A DNA stretch of 64,000 bases from Sinomonas gamaensis (GTDB lineage Bacteria > Actinomycetota > Actinomycetes > Actinomycetales > Micrococcaceae). Below the pieces are notes generated by a model that did not search any database, had not been told where the DNA came from, and saw only the letters and a program-made list of their open reading frames with translations. Positions 1-9,331 of the stretch are shown here, piece by piece (the stretch's first letter is position 1; every line of letters starts with the position of its first letter). Made by a program: the position numbers and the translations under genes. The DNA lies in assembly GCF_005876955.1 (NCBI RefSeq), contig NZ_SSCL01000011.1, positions 85,128 to 149,127 of the forward strand, read 5' to 3'.

Positions 1-495
1 CAGGCGATTTACGAGCTCACGAAGTTCGGCCCTACGGCCTTCAACAACCAGCCCCTTCGCATCACGTACGTGCGGTCTCCGGAAGCGCGCGAGCGTCTCG
101 TGGCCCACATGATGCCGGGCAATCAGGAGAAGACGCGGAACGCCCCGCTCGTCGCCGTCCTCGCGTTCGACACCGAGTGGCACGAGAAGTGGGACGAGTT
201 CCTTCCCGTCGCCCTGCGCGCCAAGGCCATGTTCGACAACGATGAGTCCCTCCGCTACGGCACCGGCCGTGACAACGCGCACCTCCAGGCGGGTTACTTC
301 ATCCTTGCGGTTCGTTCCCTCGGTTTTGCCGCTGGCCCGATGACCGGAGCCAACTTCGACGCCATCGACGCCGATTTCTTCCCCGAGGGCGGCCGCAAGA
401 GCTTCCTCGTGGTGAACATCGGCCGTCCCGGTGTCGACGCCTTCGGGCCGGCCAAGACGAAGTTCGCGTACGAGGACGTCGTCGAGACCCTCTGA
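1..495 (+). CDS. Malonic semialdehyde reductase / RutE-like nitroreductase (5' truncated)
   Basis: The last 164 residues of a nitroreductase-fold flavoprotein; the reading frame is open from base 1, so the start lies outside the window. The N-terminal visible stretch (FGPTAFNNQP) and the C-terminal block (AGPMTGANFDAID, then a lysine-serine-FLVVNIG segment) are typical of the RutE/HadB subgroup, which binds FMN and reduces malonic semialdehyde to 3-hydroxypropionate in pyrimidine breakdown. No other rut genes are visible beside it, so the substrate is inferred from family membership only. A strong stem-loop follows the stop codon. Confidence 0.85.
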   Translation, partial: QAIYELTKFGPTAFNNQPLRITYVRSPEARERLVAHMMPGNQEKTRNAPLVAVLAFDTEWHEKWDEFLPVALRAKAMFDNDESLRYGTGRDNAHLQAGYFILAVRSLGFAAGPMTGANFDAIDADFFPEGGRKSFLVVNIGRPGVDAFGPAKTKFAYEDVVETL

Positions 496-523
496 CCCGA
501 TAGTCGGCTTACCCCGAAACGAA

Positions 524-558
524 ACGGCCCCCGCTGCCTGCCTGGCAGCGGGGGCCGT
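524..558. terminator. Bidirectional intrinsic-type terminator hairpin
   Basis: A perfect 15-bp stem (arms 524-538 and 544-558) with a 5-base loop lies between the convergent nitroreductase and MFS genes. There is no long T run, which is usual for high-GC actinobacteria. Confidence 0.75.
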
Positions 559-578
559 GCCGTTGATGGGTTCTTCGC

Positions 579-2099
579 TCAGCCCTCGCGAAGGGGTTCC
601 GTGGGCCGTCGCGGCGCTACCCGGGGCAGGCTGCCGGTCGCGACGCGGCTGATGGACCCGGTCTTGGGCCGCGCGTCCGCACGGCTGCAGGCCTTCACCC
701 GCACCCCTTCCGTCTCGGGTACGCCAACTGCCCCAGTCTCGGGTACGCCAACTGTCTCGGGTACGCCAACTGCCATTCCAGCGGTGAGGGCAGCCTGAGG
801 CTCGGTCGAAGCAAGAGGCGCGGGGGCGCCGTCGCCCGTTCTGGCAGCCTCGAGGCGTCGGGCCGCCCAGACCGCACGCACCTGGTCGCGGAAGGACCCC
901 TCGCCCCAGCGGGTGAGCGCGATGACGCCGAGCAGGCCAGCAGCCAGGGCCGCGAGCCCTCCGATGAGGATCGACCAGCGCGCTCCCGCAGTGTTCGCAA
1001 CCCAGCCGATGAGGGGTGCGCCGATGGGCGTTCCGCCTTGGATCACCGCCATGTAGAGCGCGAGGACTCGGCCCCTGTACTGCGCGTCCGTCCCCAGCTG
1101 AACGATGGTGTTGCAGAGGTTGAGGAACGTGATCGACGAAAGCCCGACGAACATGAGCATGACAGCGAACCAGAAGTAACTGGGCATGGTTGCGGCGACG
1201 ACGCTCGCGACACCGAGCAGGATGGCGGCCGCCACGAGAAGCGTCATACGCGGCTTCTTGCGACGGGCGGCCAGGAGCGCCCCGGCGAGCGTGCCCACGG
1301 CCATGACGGATCCCAGAAGGCCATAGGCGTCCGGTCCCGCATGGAAGACATCCGCGGCCATGAGCGCGTTCGTGACCTGGAAGTTGAGCGTGAACATCCC
1401 CACAAGGCCGGCCATCGCGAGGATCAGGACGATCCTCGGCTGGGTGCGGACGTACCGCATGCCTTCGATGATCTGGTGCTTGCCCCGCGGCACGCGCGGG
1501 CTTCGATGCAGGAGCTCGGTTCGCAGTTTTGCCAGGGACAGGAGAACGCCGGCAAAGGATGCCGCGTTCAGGAGGAACACCCATCCGGTTCCGATGACTC
1601 CGATGAGCAGGCCGGCCACGCCGGGGCCCGCGAGGCGCGCGAGGTTGAAGGACGCGCTGTTGAGGGCCACGGCGTTGGGGATGTCCTGACGCCCCACGAG
1701 CTCCGAGACGAAGGCTTGCCGCGGGGGAGCGTCGAACGCGCTCGCTACGCCGAGGCCGAGGGCGATCGCATAGATCTGCCACAGCTGGACGGTCCCCGTC
1801 AGGACGAGCACGCCCTGCAGGAGTGCCAGCAGCCCCATGGCGGACTGGGTCGCGATGAGCAGCTTGCGCTTGTCGAGCCGGTCCCCGAGAACCCCGGCAT
1901 ACGGGCCCAGAACGAGGATGGGAAGGAATTGGAGCCCCGTGGTGATGCCGACGGCGGCGCCGTCGTGCTGCGTCAACTGGGTCAGCACGAGCCAGTCCTG
2001 GGCGACGCGCTGCATCCAGGTGCCAACGTTGGAGACGAGGGCGCCGGCGGCCCACAGACGGTAGTTGGGATGGCGGAGGGCACTGAACATGGCACTCAT
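579..2099 (-). CDS. MFS transporter with repeat-derived C-terminal tail
   Basis: A 506-residue major facilitator protein, probably a drug or metabolite exporter in the plasma membrane. It begins with the cytoplasmic MFSALRHPNYRLWAAGALVSN helix typical of enterobactin/MdtG-like exporters and has about 12 hydrophobic helices up to roughly residue 400. The remaining tail of about 90 residues is hydrophilic and contains the unit VGVPET three times; on the DNA this is three copies of a 19-base repeat that also occurs in non-coding spacers of this window. The start overlaps the stop of the upstream MarR gene by 4 bases, so the two are cotranscribed and the exporter is probably induced when the MarR protein releases DNA. 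The substrate is unknown. Confidence 0.9.
   Translation of the reverse strand: MSAMFSALRHPNYRLWAAGALVSNVGTWMQRVAQDWLVLTQLTQHDGAAVGITTGLQFLPILVLGPYAGVLGDRLDKRKLLIATQSAMGLLALLQGVLVLTGTVQLWQIYAIALGLGVASAFDAPPRQAFVSELVGRQDIPNAVALNSASFNLARLAGPGVAGLLIGVIGTGWVFLLNAASFAGVLLSLAKLRTELLHRSPRVPRGKHQIIEGMRYVRTQPRIVLILAMAGLVGMFTLNFQVTNALMAADVFHAGPDAYGLLGSVMAVGTLAGALLAARRKKPRMTLLVAAAILLGVASVVAATMPSYFWFAVMLMFVGLSSITFLNLCNTIVQLGTDAQYRGRVLALYMAVIQGGTPIGAPLIGWVANTAGARWSILIGGLAALAAGLLGVIALTRWGEGSFRDQVRAVWAARRLEAARTGDGAPAPLASTEPQAALTAGMAVGVPETVGVPETGAVGVPETEGVRVKACSRADARPKTGSISRVATGSLPRVAPRRPTEPLREG
712..772. repeat. Three copies of a 19-bp dispersed repeat inside the MFS gene
   Basis: Identical 19-mers (GTCTCGGGTACGCCAACTG on the plus strand) occur at 712-730, 736-754 and 754-772. 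The same sequence, with a few changes, forms the outer arms of the palindromic spacer at 26541-26675 and is partly present at 56505-56522. In the MFS gene it is translated as VGVPET units. Confidence 0.85.
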
Positions 2100-2557
2100 C
2101 GGGCCGTCATCTCCAAGAGGATCTCGGAGGCGCGGTGCATGATGGCCCGATCTGCGTCGGAAAGGTCATGGAGCCGCTCGGCCAGCCAGGCCGACCGAAG
2201 TCGTCTGGACTCCTCGAGCACCTCGCGGCCTGCAGCCGTGAGTGCCACGACGACCTGGCGTCCATCGCTCGGGCTGTCCGTGCGTTCAACAAGGTTCTGG
2301 GCGGACAGCGCATTGACCGTCCGGGTCATGCTCGGGGCTTGGACCCGCTCGGCGTCGGCGAGCTGCCGCATCGTCTGGGGACCGTGCTTGGCCAGCAGGG
2401 CGAGCACCGTGGTCTGGCCGGGCGTGACGACGTCGCTTCCCGCCTGATTGCGGAGCACACGCGACGTTCGCATGATCGCGACGCGCAGCTCAACGGCGAG
2501 TTCGCCGAGGTCGGGTGCGGTGAGGTTGAGGTCGGGGGAAGTGTCAGCTGAAGGCAT
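2096..2557 (-). CDS. MarR-family transcriptional regulator
   Basis: A 153-residue winged-helix protein. The core (LAKHGPQTMRQLADAERV followed by SMTRTVNALSAQNLVERTDS and the wing DGRQVVVALT) matches MarR repressors that sense small aromatic ligands. It is the first gene of a two-gene unit with the MFS exporter (4-base overlap), the classic arrangement for a self-regulated efflux system. A perfect inverted repeat covering its own promoter lies directly upstream at 2561-2592. The ligand is not predictable. Confidence 0.92.
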   Translation of the reverse strand: MPSADTSPDLNLTAPDLGELAVELRVAIMRTSRVLRNQAGSDVVTPGQTTVLALLAKHGPQTMRQLADAERVQAPSMTRTVNALSAQNLVERTDSPSDGRQVVVALTAAGREVLEESRRLRSAWLAERLHDLSDADRAIMHRASEILLEMTAR

Positions 2558-2560
2558 TGA

Positions 2561-2592
2561 TACTTAGCATAGCTCATTACCCTTGCTAAGTA
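2561..2592 (-). promoter_or_regulatory. Probable MarR operator overlapping its promoter
   Basis: Perfect 9-bp arms TACTTAGCA (2561-2569) and TGCTAAGTA (2584-2592), spacer 14. Read on the minus strand, a -10 like TATGCT falls in the proximal arm, 8 bases before the ATG, and a -35 like TTTACT lies 17 bases upstream in the distal arm, so bound repressor would cover both promoter elements. Confidence 0.7.
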
Positions 2593-2598
2593 AATCTC

Positions 2599-2650
2599 GT
2601 TGCGCCGTCACGTCTGCTGGGTGTGGACCCGGCGGACGTGACGGCGCAAC
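2599..2650. repeat. Dispersed palindromic element, family A, copy 1
   Basis: Perfect 15-bp arms (GTTGCGCCGTCACGT and its complement) continue into a further 9 pairs when G:U is allowed, giving a 24-bp stem closed by a GTGG loop. Related copies lie at 61820-61855 and 63529-63580. It sits directly downstream of pgm and may also act as its terminator. Confidence 0.85.
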
Positions 2651-2656
2651 GGGAAG

Positions 2657-4312
<1,656 letters not shown>

Positions 4313-4411
4313 GCCCATAGCTTGGCAGAGAAGAGGAACGCTGGGTGGCGCGGACATGAAGATTTCCCGTGGTGACGAGATTCAGGCGCCGTCAGAGAGC
4401 GGACGACGGCG

Positions 4412-4702
4412 TCACCCGCCTTCTGCGAGGACTCTCTCCGCCAGCTGGCGGAGGGGGCCCGTCAGCGTCGAATCCGGCACCTCGAGACGTTGGCGTCCGA
4501 GCTGAACGGTCCATTGGAAGGCGTCCCGCGCGAGCCCGTTTCCCGAATCCCGCTGGAGCTGGTCGGTCTGGCTGCGCGCCGCTCGGTAGAGGCCAGCCCA
4601 TTCGTTGTCGGATGGCGATCGCTCGCCTCGCATCACGAATTCGACCGCGGCCCTCCGGGGAATCCCTGTGACGCCGCCGGAGCGCGAGACACTGACCCTC
4701 AC
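4412..4702 (-). CDS. Emfourin-like protease inhibitor (protealysin inhibitor family)
   Basis: A 96-residue protein starting MRVSVSRSGGVTGIPRRAAV with no signal peptide. Its size, N-terminal beta-strand pattern and above all its position 28 bases downstream of an M4 protease gene fit the emfourin (M4in) family, small proteins first described as inhibitors of Serratia protealysin and encoded beside it. It would bind the mature protease in the cytoplasm and keep it silent. The assignment rests on resemblance plus context; no catalytic motif exists to confirm it. Confidence 0.75.
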   Translation of the reverse strand: MRVSVSRSGGVTGIPRRAAVEFVMRGERSPSDNEWAGLYRAARSQTDQLQRDSGNGLARDAFQWTVQLGRQRLEVPDSTLTGPLRQLAERVLAEGG

Positions 4703-4730
4703 GCCGATACCCCCTGCCTATTCCTGCCGC

Positions 4731-5762
4731 CTACTGGGCACCCACCCCCACAGTCCGCCAGGCAGTTCCGATGGCCGCCTCCTCATCGGAGTGCAAGCCG
4801 AACAGCCGCCTTGCCGTGACAACAGTCTCGCGGGCAAACCCCACGAAGTCGACGCGATCGTCCAGCTTCCCTCCGGCCACCGTCTCGAACCACACTCGGC
4901 CGACACGCTCCCACGCGTGGCCCCCCAACTCGGTGGCAGCGAGGTAGAAGGCATGATTGGGAATCCCGGAGTTCATGTGGACGCCCCCGTTGTCCTCACG
5001 GGTCCGCACAAACCCGTCCATGCGGCTCGGCTGCGGGTCCTTCCCGAGGATCGGGTCGTCGTAGGCGGTCCCGGGTGCAGCGAGCGACCGGATGCCCGCG
5101 CCCTGAATGCCGGGAGCGAAGATGCCCTCTCCGATGAGCCACGTGGCCTCGTGGACCGTCTGCCCGAGCGCGTGCTGCTCCACCATGACTCCCACCACGT
5201 CCGCGAAGCTCTCGTTGAGCGCGCCCGACTGGCCTTCGTAGGCAAGATTGGTGGTGTATTGGAGAAGGCCGTGGCCGAGCTCGTGCGCGATGACGCTGAG
5301 GGATGACGTGAAGGAATTGAACACCTTCCGGTCCCCGTCCCCGAAGACCATGCGGGAGCCGTCCCAGAAGGCGTTGTCGTACGCGGACCCGAAGTGGACC
5401 GTGCCCTCAAGCGCCAGACCGTCGCCGTCCAGGCTCGATCGCCCGAAGGCGTCGTCGAGGAAGCCATAGGTGGCCCCAAGCCCGTCGTAGGCACGGTTGA
5501 CGTCGACGTCATCGACGGTGTCCTGGCCCTCTTTGCGCACGAGGCGCCCCGGCAGATCCTCGGAACCTCCCGCGTCGCTGATTTCGCGGTGAAGTCCTCC
5601 CCGCCCGCCTGGCCGAGCTCCGTCGTCGGCCTCCAAGGTCCTGGCGACGCGCAGCCGCTGGTCCGCCACCAGCGTCAGACGGGCTTCCCGTGAGGCCTCT
5701 CGCGGCGCAGCGCCAGCGATCCGCTCGAGAAGATAGGGCGGGATGACTCCTTGTCTCACCAT
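4731..5762 (-). CDS. Protealysin-like M4 metallopeptidase
   Basis: A 343-residue thermolysin-fold zinc protease. Residues 6-16 (VIPPYLLERIA) are the short propeptide motif of protealysins, which lack the long thermolysin prosequence and a signal peptide. Zinc and catalytic residues are visible: HELGH at 160-164 and the downstream glutamate motif NESFADVVG, followed by the conserved GGVHMNSGIPNHAFY block. The frame stays open for another 107 codons upstream, but that stretch overlaps the oppositely transcribed gene and its repeats, so I start at the ATG preceding VRQGVIPPY. Forms a two-gene unit with the probable emfourin inhibitor. Protealysins without signal peptides act in the cytoplasm or leave by unknown routes. 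Confidence 0.9.
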   Translation of the reverse strand: MVRQGVIPPYLLERIAGAAPREASREARLTLVADQRLRVARTLEADDGARPGGRGGLHREISDAGGSEDLPGRLVRKEGQDTVDDVDVNRAYDGLGATYGFLDDAFGRSSLDGDGLALEGTVHFGSAYDNAFWDGSRMVFGDGDRKVFNSFTSSLSVIAHELGHGLLQYTTNLAYEGQSGALNESFADVVGVMVEQHALGQTVHEATWLIGEGIFAPGIQGAGIRSLAAPGTAYDDPILGKDPQPSRMDGFVRTREDNGGVHMNSGIPNHAFYLAATELGGHAWERVGRVWFETVAGGKLDDRVDFVGFARETVVTARRLFGLHSDEEAAIGTAWRTVGVGAQ

Positions 5763-5884
5763 GAACTCACGGTATTGACCCCCACCGACATTTCTTGGGG
5801 GCCTTGGCCGCGGGGCGCGAGTAGGCTGGAGGCGGCGCCGAGTGAGGCACCTGTTCGGAACAGATCGTTGGGGAGCGAGGGGAC

Positions 5885-6571
5885 ATGGCGGACGTGCACG
5901 ACGATCGCGAGCAGGGCGTGCCGGAGTGGAACAAGCATCAGGGAGATCAGCCCACCGAGCCGATCCAGCCTGAGTCCCGGCACTCAACCCGCCCGATTCC
6001 TCCGGTTCCCCAGGCGCCGACCTCGCCTGGCGCCTCGGCCGCCCCGCCCACCGAGCCGATCCAGCCTGAGTCCCGGCACTCAACCCGCCCGATTCCTCCG
6101 GTTCCCCAGGCGCCGACCTCGCCTGGCGCCTCGGCCGCCCCGCCCACCGCAGCCGGCAACCCCTACGCCCAAGGCCCGTACGGCCAATCTGCCTATGGCC
6201 AATCTGCCTATGGCCAACCGGCCTACGGCCAAGCCCCGTACAGCCAGCCCGAATACTCCCAGCCCAGCTACCCGCAGCCCTCGTACGGGTACCCGCAGCC
6301 TTATTCCTACATCCAGCCCGAGCCCAAAGGCCTCAGCATCGCCTCGATGGTCTGCGGGATCGCGGCCCTCGTGGGCTTCGGCTTCTTCCTGCTGCCGCAG
6401 ATTGCCGCGGTGGTGCTCGGCCATCTCGGCCTGGCCCGGGAACCGGCTGGCCGCGGGTTCGCCATCGCGGGGCTGGTCATGGGCTACGTCGGCCTGCTCA
6501 TCACCGTGGTGGTGATCGCCTTCTTCGTGATCGCGATCGCGTCGGTCAGCCGATCTCCCTACGGGTACTAG
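5885..6571 (+). CDS. DUF4190-type membrane protein with duplicated proline-rich region
   Basis: 228 residues. The first 135 are a disordered, Pro/Gln/Tyr-rich cytoplasmic region: a 32-residue unit beginning TEPIQPESRHS is present twice in perfect tandem, followed by short YGQ-type repeats (AYGQ, YSQP). The C-terminal part holds two membrane helices with the DUF4190 pattern (GLSIASMVCGIAALVGFGF and GFAIAGLVMGYVGLLITV) separated by VVLGHLGLAREPAGRG. A Shine-Dalgarno-like GGGGA precedes the ATG. Function unknown; similar actinobacterial proteins are small cell-envelope proteins. The 3' end overlaps the convergent amidase gene by 26 bases. Confidence 0.88.
   Translation: MADVHDDREQGVPEWNKHQGDQPTEPIQPESRHSTRPIPPVPQAPTSPGASAAPPTEPIQPESRHSTRPIPPVPQAPTSPGASAAPPTAAGNPYAQGPYGQSAYGQSAYGQPAYGQAPYSQPEYSQPSYPQPSYGYPQPYSYIQPEPKGLSIASMVCGIAALVGFGFFLLPQIAAVVLGHLGLAREPAGRGFAIAGLVMGYVGLLITVVVIAFFVIAIASVSRSPYGY
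5951..6142 (+). repeat. Perfect 96-bp tandem duplication
   Basis: Bases 5951-6046 and 6047-6142 are identical, and the first 7 bases of a third unit follow. The period is a multiple of three, so the frame is kept and 32 residues are repeated exactly. Confidence 0.97.
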
Positions 6572-7997
6572 CCGGCTCTTCGAGCAGCCGCGCGAGCTGG
6601 AGGAGCAGGGCCTCCGAGCCCATCGGCCCCACGAGCTGCACGCCCATGGGCACCCCGAGGCCGGTCCACAGAGTCGGAACCGACACAGCGGGAAGGCCGC
6701 AGACGTTCACCATCGACGACCACGGCGCGAACTCGCATTGCCGCGCGTAGTCGTGGTCCGCGGTCGCCTCCCACTCCTGTCCGGAAAACCAGCCGATGGG
6801 CCGGGGCGTCTGTGCAAGGGCGGGCATGAGCATGACGTCCCAAGGCCGATACTGGGCCACGGTGTCGCGTTCGAAGCGGCGCAGGAAGGCGAGTGCCTCG
6901 TCGAGCTTGGCTCGGCTCCGCTGCTGGGCCCGGCGCCGGAACGCGCGGGTGAGAGGCGTGAGAAGCGGCTCCCGCTCGGGCCTGATCCTCAGGCTTCCGA
7001 CCCCGGCAGTCCACGCGGCCGTGAACGCATCCGGGTAGCGGTTGTCGTAGCGGATCTCGGCCTCGGCGACGAGGTGGCCCGCCGCAGCCAGACGTTCGGC
7101 GGCTGCGTCCAGCGCAGCGAGTGCTTCAGGTTCGGGTGCTACTCGATAGCGCTGTTCCCATGGGCTGGAGAGGGTGACGCCGATCCTGAGCCGGCGCGGC
7201 TCGCCCTGGAGGGCGTCGAGGTACGACGCCGAGTGGCGGCCGGAGTGCCCTGCCCGCCGATCGCTGCTCGCACTTCGCCCGAGGAGCGCGTCGAGCAGGA
7301 GCGCCGCATCCTCTGCCGACCGTGCAAGGGGGCCGGAGACGACGAGCCGTGCCGGATCCCCCGTGCTCTCACCGGCCGGGATCAGGCCGCGGCCCGGTTT
7401 CAGCCCGACGAGCCCGCACGCCGCAGCGGGAATCCTGATGGAGCCTCCGCCGTCGCTTCCGGGTGCAACCGGGATTAGTCCTGCCGCCACCGCCGCCGCC
7501 GAACCTCCCGAGGACCCGCCGGAGCTCAGTGCAAGTGCATGCGGATTCCTGGATGGCCCGGCAACCCGGTTCTCGGAGTAGGCCGTGAGTCCGAACTCGG
7601 GGACCTGGGTCTTCCCGAGGGAGATCATCCCGGCGGCTCGGAGCAGGGCCACGACCGGGCCGTCGCTCGAGGCGGGTGGATGGTCGATGGCCGCGCTGCC
7701 GTGCGTCGTGGGCACGCCGGCGATGTCGTGAAGGTCCTTGAAGGCGGTCGGGACGCCGTGCAAGGCGGGGAGCGTGTCGAGCGTGCCGTTCCGGCGGGCT
7801 GCGGCGTGCGTCTCGTCGGCGGCCGCTGCCGCTTCGAGCGCCGCTTCGGCGGTCACCGTCACGAACGCCCCGAGACGGCGATTCGAGGCTTCGATCGCCT
7901 CGAGGCAATGGCCGACGGCGTCGCGAGCCGAGAGTTCGCCGGTGCGCAGAGCATCGCGGAGCCCGCGCGCGGAAAGGCGGGCTACGCCGTCGTCCAT
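6546..7997 (-). CDS. Amidase (amidase signature family)
   Basis: A 483-residue amidase-signature hydrolase that would cleave a carboxamide to acid and ammonia. The Ser-cisSer-Lys triad is visible: lysine in PTAFKDLHD, cis-serine in the glycine/serine signature SSGGSSGGSAAA, nucleophile in GSDGGGSIRIPA. The start at MDDGVARL is supported by GGAGGAGACGG just upstream; an earlier in-frame GTG at 8033 overlaps a likely -10 (TATAGT) and is unlikely. No GatB or GatC partner is adjacent, so it is a stand-alone amidase and not the tRNA amidotransferase subunit. Substrate unknown. Confidence 0.9.
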   Translation of the reverse strand: MDDGVARLSARGLRDALRTGELSARDAVGHCLEAIEASNRRLGAFVTVTAEAALEAAAAADETHAAARRNGTLDTLPALHGVPTAFKDLHDIAGVPTTHGSAAIDHPPASSDGPVVALLRAAGMISLGKTQVPEFGLTAYSENRVAGPSRNPHALALSSGGSSGGSAAAVAAGLIPVAPGSDGGGSIRIPAAACGLVGLKPGRGLIPAGESTGDPARLVVSGPLARSAEDAALLLDALLGRSASSDRRAGHSGRHSASYLDALQGEPRRLRIGVTLSSPWEQRYRVAPEPEALAALDAAAERLAAAGHLVAEAEIRYDNRYPDAFTAAWTAGVGSLRIRPEREPLLTPLTRAFRRRAQQRSRAKLDEALAFLRRFERDTVAQYRPWDVMLMPALAQTPRPIGWFSGQEWEATADHDYARQCEFAPWSSMVNVCGLPAVSVPTLWTGLGVPMGVQLVGPMGSEALLLQLARLLEEPASTRREIG

Positions 7998-8083
7998 CCG
8001 TCTCCTCCCGGCGCCCGTCGCGGACCTACTCACTATAGGCTTGAGGGGAAAATCCCCGATTGCTGTTGACGGAGGGCATCAAG

Positions 8084-8407
8084 ATGGCCGAGTTCGAATC
8101 CGTGCGTGTCGACAAGCTGCCGCAGGGCACGCTGCTCGACGTCCGCGAGGACTACGAATGGGAGGCCGGCCACGCCGACGGCGCAGTGCACATTCCCATG
8201 GACCAGCTGCCGGCGCGGCTCGGGGAGCTCGACCCGGACGAGGACCTTCTGGTCGTGTGCCGCACGGGCGGCCGTTCGGCCAGGGTGACGAGCTGGCTCG
8301 TCGATCAGGGCTACTCGGCGTTCAACGTGGTGGGCGGCATGGACGCGTGGCTTGAGGCTGGGAGGCCCATCGTGTCCGAGAACGGCCAGCGCCCCACGGT
8401 CCTCTAG
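8084..8407 (+). CDS. Rhodanese-like domain protein
   Basis: A 107-residue single-domain rhodanese. The active-site loop CRTGGRSA contains the sulfur-accepting cysteine expected of a sulfurtransferase. GGAGG lies 9 bases before the chosen ATG (MAEFESVRVDKL); the frame is open 8 codons further upstream but without a ribosome site. Its stop codon TAG shares one base with the GTG start of pheA, so the two are translationally coupled, although no metabolic link is evident. Confidence 0.9.
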   Translation: MAEFESVRVDKLPQGTLLDVREDYEWEAGHADGAVHIPMDQLPARLGELDPDEDLLVVCRTGGRSARVTSWLVDQGYSAFNVVGGMDAWLEAGRPIVSENGQRPTVL

Positions 8408-9327
8408 TGATCTACACCTTCCTGGGCCCCGAGGGGACGTTCACCGAAGCCGCCCTCTTCAAGGTGCCCGAGGCCCGCGAAGCCACGCGGATACCCTCGT
8501 CGAGCGTGAACGAGGCCTTGGAGCTTGTGCGCGCGGGGGGCGCGGATGCCGCGATGGTCCCGATCGAGAACTCGGTCGAGGGCGGCGTGACGGCCACGCT
8601 GGACGCGATCTCGACGGGGCCCGAGCTGCGGATCGTCCGTGAGGAACTGGTGCCGATCACGTTCGTCCTCGTGGCTCGCCCTGGAACGAAGCTCGCCGAC
8701 GTGCGCCGGGTATTGACCCACGGGCATGCATGGGCGCAATGCAGAGGATGGGCTGCTGCTCATATTCCGTCGGCGGAATACGAACCCGCATCGTCAACGG
8801 CCGCCGGGGCGTTGGCACTGCTCGAGCCGACCGTGCGTCCCGGGGATGCCGCCATCTGCAGCCCGATCGTGGCGGAGGAGCATCCCGAACTCGATGTGCT
8901 CGCCGCCGATCTGGGCGACAACCCGGGCGCTGTCACGCGGTTCATCCTGGTCGCACAGCCCGGAACCCTTCCCGAGCCGACGGGGGCTGACAAGACCACC
9001 GTCGCGGTGCCGCTTCCTGAGGATCACCCCGGTGCGCTCATGGAGATCCTGTGGCAGTTCGCCTCGCGGGGCGTCAACCTCTCGCGCATCGAATCGCGGC
9101 CCACGGGCGAGTACCTCGGCCATTATTTCTTCAGCATCGACGCCGAAGGCCACGTCCGGGACGCCCGCGTCGCCGACGCCCTCGGAGGCCTGTACCGGCT
9201 GAGCCCCGAGACCCGATTCCTGGGCTCCTATCCCCGAGCCGACGGGGTTCGGCCGACCGTGCTCCCGCACAACGCCGACGAGGCGTTCGAGGCCAGCGAA
9301 GCCTGGGTGCGCTCGATCCTCGGGTGA
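8407..9327 (+). CDS. pheA: Prephenate dehydratase
   Basis: A 306-residue monofunctional prephenate dehydratase that makes phenylpyruvate for phenylalanine synthesis. The catalytic domain starts IYTFLGPEGTFTEAAL and carries VPIENSVEGGV and the TRF motif (AVTRFILV). The C-terminal ACT domain (DHPGALMEILWQFASRGVNLSRIESRP) is the phenylalanine-sensing part used for feedback inhibition. No chorismate mutase domain is fused. GTG start overlapping the rhodanese stop by one base. Confidence 0.95.
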   Translation: MIYTFLGPEGTFTEAALFKVPEAREATRIPSSSVNEALELVRAGGADAAMVPIENSVEGGVTATLDAISTGPELRIVREELVPITFVLVARPGTKLADVRRVLTHGHAWAQCRGWAAAHIPSAEYEPASSTAAGALALLEPTVRPGDAAICSPIVAEEHPELDVLAADLGDNPGAVTRFILVAQPGTLPEPTGADKTTVAVPLPEDHPGALMEILWQFASRGVNLSRIESRPTGEYLGHYFFSIDAEGHVRDARVADALGGLYRLSPETRFLGSYPRADGVRPTVLPHNADEAFEASEAWVRSILG

Positions 9328-9331
9328 GGCT

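Noticed and set aside
5763..6083. N-terminal extension of the M4 protease (107 codons)
   Set aside because: It is the complement of the DUF4190 gene with its tandem repeat; protealysins begin with the short propeptide found at MVRQGVIPPY.
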